NCBI RefSeq assembly: GCF_900110415.1
Contig: NZ_FODR01000020.1
Coordinates: 1 to 64,000 of the forward strand
Reading direction: 5' to 3'
DNA: 64,000 bases
Origin: Mucilaginibacter sp. OK283
GTDB taxonomy: Bacteria; Bacteroidota; Bacteroidia; Sphingobacteriales; Sphingobacteriaceae
A model generated the notes under the pieces. That model searched no databases, was not told the origin of the DNA, and saw only the letters and a list, made by a program, of their open reading frames with translations. This document shows positions 55,975-62,884 of this stretch, one piece after another. The position numbers were made by a program, and so were the translations under genes. Position 1 is the stretch's first letter. Each line of letters opens with the position of its first letter.

Positions 55975-57007
55975 TATTAACGTCTGTCGTTATGTTGTTG
56001 GTTACCGTTTTCCGGCATTCTTTTGAACATGCGCAGGCTTTGCCTACGCATTTATTTTGCTGCCACAAATCAAGGCTTGATATGGTTGAGTTGGCAATTT
56101 CCTGCAATGCCTCGCGGGTAAGATATGCCTGGTGCGGGGTTACCAGCACATTGGGATGCTCCATCAGCTTATTTAGCAAAGGATCTTTTACAGCATCTTT
56201 TTGATGGTCTTCAAAAAATAAACCTTTCTCAAATTCATACACATCAATACCCAGGTATCCTATTTTGCCGCTTTCAATTGCCGAAAGCGCATCGGCGGTA
56301 TTAATAAGCAAGCCGCGCGAGGTATTTATCAGCATCACGCCGTTTTTCATTTTCGAAATACTTTCGGCGTTTATCAAATGCTTTGTTCCTGTCATTAACG
56401 GAACGTGCAGGGTTATGATATCTGCATTTTGCAGTAAATAATCAAGCGATACCGGTTTAGCGTAAATTTCATCGGCCGGAAAAAATGGGTCGTAGCCAAT
56501 AACGTTGCAGGCCAGCCCATGATAAACAGCCGCCGCGGCCCGGCCGGTATTACCTAATCCTATTATCCCTACGGTTTTTCCGGCAAAGTTAAAGCCGATG
56601 AGGCCGTCGTTCCTGAAATCAAACGCGTGGCTATGCTGATCGGCCTTCACAACCTGCCTGTTAAGGGCAAAGGCCATAGCTACGGCATGCTCGGCAATGG
56701 CTTGCGGCGAATAAGAAGGTACGTTTGCAATTTTTATATGATGCGCGGCGGCGGCATCTTTATCGATATGATCGGTACCGGACGATCGGGTAACGATATA
56801 TTTTACCCCAAGTGCAGCCAGTTTTCCTATTACAACGGACGAAACATCATCATTGGTAAATACAATAACAGCATCTTTACCTTCGGCATAAACAGCAGTA
56901 TCGGGCCCCAATGGATTTGAAATCAGGGTGATATCGTGCTTTTTTTGATTGGCCTTGGCCAGGTATTCTTTTTCGAAAGGTTTTATACTGTAGGCTACCG
57001 CTTTCAT
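55964..57007 (-). CDS. D-lactate-dehydrogenase-like 2-hydroxyacid dehydrogenase with Cys-rich tail
   Basis: A 347-aa NAD-dependent D-2-hydroxyacid dehydrogenase, probably reducing pyruvate to D-lactate. Rossmann motif G-I-I-G-L-G-N-T-G-R (147-156), catalytic R231 in N-T-S-R-G, E near 260 and H292 in T-P-H-Q-A-Y. The C-terminus adds C320-V-G-K-A-C325-A-C327-S-K-E-C331, a cysteine cluster beyond the usual fold that could bind metal or act as a redox switch. A predicted Fnr-like site lies about 78 bp upstream. The role in fermentative NADH recycling is inferred. Confidence 0.88.
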   Translation of the reverse strand: MKAVAYSIKPFEKEYLAKANQKKHDITLISNPLGPDTAVYAEGKDAVIVFTNDDVSSVVIGKLAALGVKYIVTRSSGTDHIDKDAAAAHHIKIANVPSYSPQAIAEHAVAMAFALNRQVVKADQHSHAFDFRNDGLIGFNFAGKTVGIIGLGNTGRAAAAVYHGLACNVIGYDPFFPADEIYAKPVSLDYLLQNADIITLHVPLMTGTKHLINAESISKMKNGVMLINTSRGLLINTADALSAIESGKIGYLGIDVYEFEKGLFFEDHQKDAVKDPLLNKLMEHPNVLVTPHQAYLTREALQEIANSTISSLDLWQQNKCVGKACACSKECRKTVTNNITTDVNNGK

Positions 57008-57079
57008 CGTATCTTGTTTATAAAAACAAAACTACAATTGCATAAGCAGCAATAGAATGAGCACTATCAACTCAATAAA

Positions 57080-57091
57080 TGATTATTATCA
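57080..57091. promoter_or_regulatory. Predicted Fnr/FixK-like site before the dehydrogenase-hemN operon (site 6)
   Basis: TGATTATTATCA is centred about 78 bp before the start at 57007. On the minus strand the first half-site TGAT begins with the stop codon of the regulator gene (57089-57091), the same layout as at ccoS. Confidence 0.7.
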
Positions 57092-58138
57092 GTTTTTCAT
57101 TTTAGATAACTTTTCGGGCTGAAGAATTGTAATCAGGCTGCCTTTTTTTTCTATTATTCCTTCGTCTTTAAAGTCAGACAGCGTGCGGCTTACCGTTTCG
57201 GTAGCCATGCCGGCCATGGCGGCCAGGTCTTCGCGGGTAATTTTAATCCCCTCATTATCCGCATGCTGCCGGTGCAGTCGGCATAACGCTTCGGCCATTC
57301 TTTTACGTACCGAGTGATAAGCCAGCTGCATCAACTGATCTTCTTTATCACGAATATCATTGGCAAGTAACTTTATAAATTCCCGGGCCACTTCGGGGTA
57401 ATGGCTCAGCAAGTGATCTATCTGGTCTTTAGGGATAAGGCAAAGTGTGCTATCTTCAAGCGCAGTGGCCGTATCTGAATAGGGCTCGTTAGATAAAATA
57501 GCATTAATACCCAGGTAATCTTCACCAACGTAAATACCAGTCATCAGTTCGCGTCCGTCCTCGGCAAGTTTTATTGTTTTTATACGGCCGGTTATTACAA
57601 GGTAAAGGCCGTTACCTTTATCACTCTCGTAATAAATTACCTGGTTCTTTTTAAAATGGCGGCTTTTACGCTCGCTGATTATCTTCCTTAATTCGGCCAG
57701 GCCGTCATTTTTTGCTATCAGGCCGCCCAGCCTGTCTAACGATTTACTGTAAAAGGTTTCGTGCAGTTCTTTTTTCTTCAACCGGCTTTCAATAGCATTT
57801 AAAAGTTCCATGTCATCAAAAGGCTTGGTAAGGTAATCATCAGCGCCCATTTCCATGCCTTTACGCAAATCCAGCCTTTCGGCTTTAGCCGTTAAAAATA
57901 TAAAAGGAATGGCGGCTGTTTCCGGGTTTTTGTTCAGCATATATAATACGCCATAACCGTCCAGTTCGGGCATCATGATATCGCATAAAATAATATCCGG
58001 TAACTCTTTTACGGCAATCTCTACCCCTTTTTTGCCATTATTGGCATCAAAAACCTGGTAGTTGGCAAGCTCCAGAATTTCAACCACGTTTTCGCGGATG
58101 TCGTTATTATCTTCAATGATCAAAACTTTTTTATTCAT
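57089..58138 (-). CDS. Response regulator fused to a Crp/Fnr-type DNA-binding domain
   Basis: A 349-aa protein joining a receiver domain (1-122; E9-D10, phospho-acceptor D53, K105) to a cyclic-nucleotide-type beta-roll (about 150-245), a long dimer helix and a Crp HTH (300-340). The recognition helix A-T-E314-T-V-S317-R318 has the E-x-x-S-R pattern with which FNR reads TGAT half-sites. There are no N-terminal Fe-S cysteines, so oxygen sensing should come from the partner kinase. It overlaps that kinase by 4 bases. It is the best candidate to bind the nine TGAY-N4-RTCA sites here. Confidence 0.92.
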   Translation of the reverse strand: MNKKVLIIEDNNDIRENVVEILELANYQVFDANNGKKGVEIAVKELPDIILCDIMMPELDGYGVLYMLNKNPETAAIPFIFLTAKAERLDLRKGMEMGADDYLTKPFDDMELLNAIESRLKKKELHETFYSKSLDRLGGLIAKNDGLAELRKIISERKSRHFKKNQVIYYESDKGNGLYLVITGRIKTIKLAEDGRELMTGIYVGEDYLGINAILSNEPYSDTATALEDSTLCLIPKDQIDHLLSHYPEVAREFIKLLANDIRDKEDQLMQLAYHSVRKRMAEALCRLHRQHADNEGIKITREDLAAMAGMATETVSRTLSDFKDEGIIEKKGSLITILQPEKLSKMKN

Positions 58139-59322
58139 GATATTGGAAAAGTTATTGTGAACAATGTACCCTGGTTAATATTGCTTTTAAACTCAACACG
58201 GCCATTCATTAAACTGGTATAGCGTGCAACAATATTAAGGCCCAATCCCGTACCGGGAATATTGCCCGTATTATGCGCACGAAAAAATGCCTCAAACAAA
58301 TGTTTCTGATCGGTATCAGGTATGCCAATGCCGTTATCTTTTATAGTTATAATACAGTTGCTATCGGCAATTTCGGTATTAAACTCGATAAAAGTATTCT
58401 CGCCCGAATATTTGATGGCATTTGACATCAGGTTAATAACACAATTTTTAAGCAGGTTAGGGTCGAGGTTTACTATACTGCGCGTGCCGGTGTGCTGATA
58501 AATAATACTTTGGTTTTGCTTGGCAACCATTTGCAGCTCTTCGGTTATTTCTTCCGAAAATTTCACCAGGTCAAACGGTGTACAGGTTGGCTCAACCCGG
58601 CCGGCCTCCAATTTCTCAAGCGACAGAAAATCGTTAAGGATGGTTGTTAAATTGCCAACCGCGTTTTTAATTTTTGCTACATGCTTGCGGATGTTGGCAT
58701 TATCATAAGGCTGGGCATATTTTTCTATTAGCGACGCCGATAGCTGCACGGCGCTTAAAGGCGTCCTGAACTCGTGCGAGGCCATAGATACAAAACGGCT
58801 TTTTAAATGCCCCAGTTCCTTCTCTTTTTCAAGCGAAACACTCACCTCTTCTTTTGCCTGTTGCAGTGCGCCTACTGTATTTTTAAGTGTTTGTGTACGC
58901 TGCTCAACCAAATCTTCCAGGTGGGCGGCATAATCCCGCAACTGCTCCTCGGCTTCTTTTTCCCTTGAAAGGTCGTGTATAAAACCGGCGTAAATCTTTC
59001 TGCCGGCAAAATCAACTTCGCTTACTGCAAGTCTGAAGGGGAAGGTTGTACCATCTGTTCGCAAACCTGTAACCTCCCGTCCAATGCCTATAATATGAGG
59101 ATCGTTTGTTTGTTGATAACGGTGGATGTACTCGTCATGTTGTGCCTTATATGGCTGCGGCATCAGTACCGATATATTTTTGCCAATAACATCTTCCGGC
59201 GTACACAAAAACAGCTTGCAAGCCGAAGGGTTAATCGTTTCTACGATGCCCCGTCCGTTGATAGTTATTATACCATCAATAGCGTTTTCAATAATAGCTT
59301 TTAGTAAGGCCGCATTTTCCAT
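58135..59322 (-). CDS. FixL-like heme-PAS oxygen-sensor histidine kinase
   Basis: A 395-aa soluble kinase with an N-terminal PAS domain (1-118), a coiled linker (120-172), HisKA with H183 in S-H-E-F-R-T-P-L, and HATPase_c (N-A-I-K-Y, D-N-G-I-G-I, G-T-G-L-G-L). The PAS core has H62, R68, H76 and R82 in H-D-E-Y-I-H-R-Y and D-P-H-I-I-G-I-G-R. In Bradyrhizobium FixL the equivalent residues at the same spacing (H200, R206, H214, R220) are heme ligand, propionate contacts and O2-gating arginine. No membrane helix is present. Oxygen sensing is inferred from these residues. It has two Fnr-like palindromes upstream. Confidence 0.9.
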   Translation of the reverse strand: MENAALLKAIIENAIDGIITINGRGIVETINPSACKLFLCTPEDVIGKNISVLMPQPYKAQHDEYIHRYQQTNDPHIIGIGREVTGLRTDGTTFPFRLAVSEVDFAGRKIYAGFIHDLSREKEAEEQLRDYAAHLEDLVEQRTQTLKNTVGALQQAKEEVSVSLEKEKELGHLKSRFVSMASHEFRTPLSAVQLSASLIEKYAQPYDNANIRKHVAKIKNAVGNLTTILNDFLSLEKLEAGRVEPTCTPFDLVKFSEEITEELQMVAKQNQSIIYQHTGTRSIVNLDPNLLKNCVINLMSNAIKYSGENTFIEFNTEIADSNCIITIKDNGIGIPDTDQKHLFEAFFRAHNTGNIPGTGLGLNIVARYTSLMNGRVEFKSNINQGTLFTITFPIS

Positions 59323-59343
59323 ATACAGGTGTTTTCCATAAAC

Positions 59344-59355
59344 TGATAAACATCA
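59344..59355. promoter_or_regulatory. Predicted Fnr/FixK-like site near the sensor-kinase start (site 7)
   Basis: TGATAAACATCA lies centred only 27 bp before the kinase start codon. This close position would fit repression or autoregulation better than activation. Confidence 0.5.
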
Positions 59356-59408
59356 CAAATATTAGCATAAACAGCCGATTAAAATATAATTGTTTTCATG
59401 TATAAATG

Positions 59409-59420
59409 TGACGATGATCA
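59409..59420. promoter_or_regulatory. Predicted Fnr/FixK-like site between kinase and LOG genes (site 8)
   Basis: TGACGATGATCA followed by TTTTTT is centred 92 bp before the kinase start and about 157 bp before the LOG start. It could serve either direction. Confidence 0.6.
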
Positions 59421-59468
59421 TTTTTTATTCGTTTACGCTATAGTGCCTGGCCCGGCCGCCCGGTAAAC

Positions 59469-59502
59469 TGACAACAAACATGTACTATAATGTTCGTTGT
59501 CA
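59469..59502. promoter_or_regulatory. Palindrome in the LOG gene leader
   Basis: TGACAACAAACAT (59469-59481) pairs with ATGTTCGTTGTCA (59490-59502) at 12 of 13 positions around an 8-base spacer. It is too far from the stop codons to be a terminator for a known gene. It could be another operator or an RNA hairpin in the 5' leader. Confidence 0.5.
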
Positions 59503-59571
59503 TGTTTTGAGCAATAAATAACTTAAACCTTTACGTTGTATTTGATGGATATTAACCTAATAAAAATAAAC

Positions 59572-60297
59572 ATGAATAATGCAGAGATACAATTTCTTGA
59601 AGGCCCGCAATCAAGGTTAAGCGAACTCAAATTTACGTTTAAAACCATGGCCGATCTGATACACGGCGTTAGGGCCCTGCATTTTATTGGCCCGTGTATA
59701 ACCGTTTTCGGATCGGCCAGGTACCCGGAAGATCACCCTTACTACCAGCTTACCAGGAAGGCGGCCGGCGAATTTGCCAGGCTTGGTTTTACTATTCTTA
59801 CGGGTGGCGGCCCCGGATTGATGGAAGCTGCCAACCGTGGCGCCAAAGACGTTGGGGGCCGCTCGGTTGGCTGTAATATTCAGCTGCCAGTTGAACAAAA
59901 ACCCAATCCCTACCTGGATAAGTGGGTGTACATGAAGCACTTTTTTTTGCGTAAGGTTTTACTGGTAAAATACTCGTTTGCATTTATAGTGATGCCTGGC
60001 GGCTACGGCACTTTAGATGAATATTTTGAAGCGCTTACCCTTATCCAAACACATAAAATAAACAATTTTCCGGTAATCATTTTCGGTACAGAATACCACA
60101 AAGAACTGGTTAAGCATATACAGGTTATGAAAGAGAACGCCACAATAGGCGAACTTGACGCCAGCCTTTGCCTGGTTACCGATGATATTGAAGAGGCTGT
60201 AAACCTTATCAAAGAAAAAAGCATTAAACAATATGGCCTGAAAGCAAAAGCTAAGCCTAAACCAATTAAATGGTTGTTTGAGCGTGCTCTTAATTAA
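59572..60297 (+). CDS. LOG family protein (TIGR00730-type)
   Basis: A 241-aa Rossmann-like protein. Seen: G-S-A-R near the start, T-G-G-G-P-G-L-M-E-A-A-N-R-G-A, and the family signature P-G-G-Y-G-T-L-D-E. Characterised relatives cleave ribose 5-phosphate from nucleoside monophosphates such as cytokinin precursors or AMP. The biological substrate here is unknown. An ATG at 59545 would add nine residues; the start at 59572 follows an A-rich leader and begins like homologues, so I prefer it. It lies in the Fnr-like regulon region, with a possible operator upstream. Confidence 0.88.
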   Translation: MNNAEIQFLEGPQSRLSELKFTFKTMADLIHGVRALHFIGPCITVFGSARYPEDHPYYQLTRKAAGEFARLGFTILTGGGPGLMEAANRGAKDVGGRSVGCNIQLPVEQKPNPYLDKWVYMKHFFLRKVLLVKYSFAFIVMPGGYGTLDEYFEALTLIQTHKINNFPVIIFGTEYHKELVKHIQVMKENATIGELDASLCLVTDDIEEAVNLIKEKSIKQYGLKAKAKPKPIKWLFERALN

Positions 60298-60305
60298 CTT
60301 AAAGA

Positions 60306-60317
60306 TGACCACGATCA
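60306..60317. promoter_or_regulatory. Predicted Fnr/FixK-like site (site 9)
   Basis: TGACCACGATCA followed by TTTTTT is centred about 81 bp before the ATG at 60393. A TAATTTTA box, close to the Bacteroidota -7 consensus, lies 33 bp further down (60341-60348). Confidence 0.7.
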
Positions 60318-60392
60318 TTTTTTATGTATAAAAGGCCGGCTAATTTTACCGGCGAAGCAATAATGCAATCTTAAATAATTAGTAAATTAAAT

Positions 60393-60806
60393 ATGCAATC
60401 TACCACATCAATGTCTGCACGTTCTTTACAGTACTACGTAATAGCGCGGCGCTGGTTATCCGATCTTGAGTTTTTTAAGATAGAAACATCGTTCCTGCAA
60501 AGGTTATTGGATAAGCATATTGCCAATTTGCAGGATGCCAATCATATCCATAAATTAATTGCCGCCGGGAAAGCTTTAAAACACCTCCAGGATACAGAAG
60601 TTGAAGAGTTGCTGACAAGACAGGTAAGGCTGCTGGAACTCATGTCTGAAGATATTATACCCGAAGATACCGATGCACTTGCGCCTACCCAGGTAAAGCT
60701 GGCCTATTTTATGACCAACCTTACCCGCGAATTCAGGCAGGTTAAGCAAGACCTGTTTAATTTGGTACTGGATACTGCACAAGTTAATAAAACTATTACC
60801 ACCTAA
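60393..60806 (+). CDS. Small helical protein of unknown function (137 aa)
   Basis: Not recognised. Predicted all-helical and cytoplasmic, with no signal or membrane segment. The pattern W-L-S-D-L-E-F-F-K-I-E-T-S-F-L near residues 21-35, followed by L-L-D-K, resembles W-M-K-D-V-C-F-M-E-D-E-I-R-F-F and I-L-C-K in the 146-aa protein at 38895. Both genes sit behind an Fnr-like operator, here or in an operon. Possible paralogues; a helical-bundle partner for stress proteins is conceivable but unsupported. A terminator follows 24 bp after the stop. Confidence 0.78.
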   Translation: MQSTTSMSARSLQYYVIARRWLSDLEFFKIETSFLQRLLDKHIANLQDANHIHKLIAAGKALKHLQDTEVEELLTRQVRLLELMSEDIIPEDTDALAPTQVKLAYFMTNLTREFRQVKQDLFNLVLDTAQVNKTITT

Positions 60807-60866
60807 CTGACGCCTTATTATTAACAGTTAAAGCGCCTGTTTATACGGGCGCTTTTTTATTTCCAG
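60778..60866 (+). repeat. Direct repeat, copy A (gene end plus terminator)
   Basis: The segment beginning GCACAAGTTAATAAAACTA and ending in the T-rich tail of the terminator recurs, about four-fifths identical by eye, at 62700-62787. The shared core GCCTTATTATTAACAGTT is exact. Copy A covers the last codons of the 137-aa gene and its terminator. Confidence 0.75.
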
Positions 60867-61115
60867 GCAACAACGTTATATTTAAGCATCTGCCTATTAT
60901 GGGTACCAAAAATTCATGGATGGTAACTTCAAATGGTAAAATAAAAAAACACAACCGGCAAAGCTGCTATCCTTCCTTTAGGCATCCGATTATTGCATTC
61001 TACCGCCTCCTCTCAAAACCGGCAAAATCATTAATCGGGACGTTTGGGGTTACAAAAGGTATATTTTATATCAGCACCTTCAGGCAGGTACACTGAATTT
61101 TGTTAACTTTCAAGC
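60807..61115. other. Intergenic region before the glycosyltransferase
   Basis: This 309-bp gap contains the terminator of the 137-aa gene and then the glycosyltransferase leader. A 65-codon open frame at 60899-61096 has no recognisable features and is not called. No Fnr-like site was found. Confidence 0.6.
60830..60855 (+). terminator. Rho-independent terminator of the 137-aa gene
   Basis: The stem AAAGCGCC (60830-60837) with GGCGCTTT (60848-60855) is followed by a T-rich tail (TTTTTTATTT). This is a canonical intrinsic terminator 24 bp after the stop codon. Confidence 0.85.
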
Positions 61116-62597
61116 ATGAATAAACCGGGCCTGTTTAAACTTTTGATCTTCTTTATTATCTCACTGGGGGTATTATTATCCGTTTACCAGTTTCTTTACA
61201 ACAGAAGTTTATGGAATGATGAAGCTACATTATCTTTAAATATTATCCATAAAAGCCCTGCTAAATTACTTAAACCGTTAGATCTTGCCCAGGTTGCCCC
61301 TTTGTTGTTTTTGGAAATTGAGCATTTCACCTTTTATTTTATTTCAGGAACCGAATACGGATTAAGGTTGTTCCCTTTATTGAGTTTTATAGCCTCCATA
61401 TTCTTTTTATATCAGATTCTTAAAATTGCGTTTAAAAATCGCGCAACACATATTTTTGCTTTATCGTTATTTGTATTTAATTCTGTTTTACTTTACTATT
61501 CAAGTGAGGTTAAGCAGTATATGAGCGATGTACTGGTTGCCAATGTGCTATATTATTGTTTACTAAAAACCTATAAGCGCGATTTCAACAGGTACATTAC
61601 CCTGGCTATTGTTGGCGCGGTATCTATCTTTTTATCAAACATCTCCATTATCATATTATTTACATTTGGCTTATACCTCATTTTTAATAGTTACAAAAAA
61701 AAGGCATGGCATCCGGGTATTATCTATGTATTTTTAACATGGTCAATAACGTTTGGAATATATTATTTTTCCTTCATCCTAAATCACCCAACAAGAGATT
61801 ATATGGTAGGGTATTGGTCAAGAGAGCAGGCGTTCCTTCCCCTAAACCCATTAAGCCGGAGTTTTTATCTTTTCCTTTTCGCAAAAAGCCAGATGATTTT
61901 TTACTTTTTGTTCGGGTATGGCAACCTTGGGAAGATTTTTTTTCCTTTACTATTTTTAACTGGCATTTTTAATTTATACAGCAGAAAAGCATTTGGCAGT
62001 ATCATGCTCATCACATTGCCAATTATGGTGCATTTAGCACTATCCGGGCTCAAAATGTATCCTTTTGATAAGCGCCTGATATTGTATCTGTATCCAATTT
62101 TTATTATCACAATAGCTTTTGGATTCGATTTTTGCAGGGTAAAGCTGGCAGGCATAGTAAAACCTAAAGTACTTGCGAAGCTGGCACCTGTTGTGGTAGT
62201 TATACCCATCTATTTTTGCTCCTTCGTTTACTTTAATTCTTTCCCAATGGTGCATACGGAGATAAAACAGAGCATTAATTTTATCAAATCCAGGCTGGAA
62301 GATAACCAGCGGGTGTATGTTTACTATGATTTAGTGCCGGCTTTTACATATTATAACCAAACCCGGTTTATGAACCTAAAGAATCCTGTTACTTATGGAT
62401 TTTACGACCCGGACCGAAATAACTATATAAACCAGTTGAAACTATTGAAAGGTAAAAATTGGCTTTTGCTAAGTTATGAAGGTACGGATGCAGAAAAATT
62501 TATAATTGGTACATTAGATAAATTGAAATACAAAAAAATTGAATCATATACATTTGGCGGCGCAAGCGCATATTTATATGACTTTGGTAACCAATAA
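61116..62597 (+). CDS. GT-C fold membrane glycosyltransferase (GT39/ArnT-like)
   Basis: A 493-aa polytopic membrane protein with about ten or more hydrophobic helices. The first loop has R-S-L-W-N-D-E-A-T-L-S, where the acidic pair matches the catalytic D-E of GT-C enzymes that use lipid-linked sugars. Further features: Y-S-S-E-V-K-Q-Y near residue 130 and Y-P-F-D-K-R-L near 315, and a short C-terminal periplasmic domain. The sugar and acceptor are unknown. The gene is more AT-rich than its neighbours and lies between two diverged repeats, which may mean it arrived separately. Confidence 0.82.
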   Translation: MNKPGLFKLLIFFIISLGVLLSVYQFLYNRSLWNDEATLSLNIIHKSPAKLLKPLDLAQVAPLLFLEIEHFTFYFISGTEYGLRLFPLLSFIASIFFLYQILKIAFKNRATHIFALSLFVFNSVLLYYSSEVKQYMSDVLVANVLYYCLLKTYKRDFNRYITLAIVGAVSIFLSNISIIILFTFGLYLIFNSYKKKAWHPGIIYVFLTWSITFGIYYFSFILNHPTRDYMVGYWSREQAFLPLNPLSRSFYLFLFAKSQMIFYFLFGYGNLGKIFFPLLFLTGIFNLYSRKAFGSIMLITLPIMVHLALSGLKMYPFDKRLILYLYPIFIITIAFGFDFCRVKLAGIVKPKVLAKLAPVVVVIPIYFCSFVYFNSFPMVHTEIKQSINFIKSRLEDNQRVYVYYDLVPAFTYYNQTRFMNLKNPVTYGFYDPDRNNYINQLKLLKGKNWLLLSYEGTDAEKFIIGTLDKLKYKKIESYTFGGASAYLYDFGNQ

Positions 62598-62699
62598 CGT
62601 ATCCCCGACAATGGCCCGCACATGGGGCTGGTTGTTGTAACAACCCGGTCGGGATGGCTATGGCTTTTATCCCTGTGCATCAGAAACAGTTAAATACCG

Positions 62700-62787
62700 C
62701 ACAAGTTTAATAACGCTATTACAACCTAATTGAAGCCTTATTATTAACAGTTTGAGTGCCTGCTTATGTGGGTATTTTTCATTTTCC
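62700..62787 (+). repeat. Direct repeat, copy B (degenerate)
   Basis: A diverged copy of 60778-60866, including a decayed terminator stem (GAGTGCC and GGGTATTT no longer pair well). No coding sequence precedes it that matches the 137-aa protein. It marks the downstream flank of the glycosyltransferase gene. Confidence 0.72.
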
Positions 62788-62884
62788 CCGGAGTTTTATC
62801 GTGTTTAAAATCAAAATTAAACATGCCCAAAGTCATTATTTAAGGGCGTTCAATCATCCATTTTTACGCTATAATCCCATTAGC

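Noticed and set aside
60899..61096. 65-codon open frame before the glycosyltransferase
   Set aside because: No domain, signal or conserved pattern, and it sits in a promoter-like leader.
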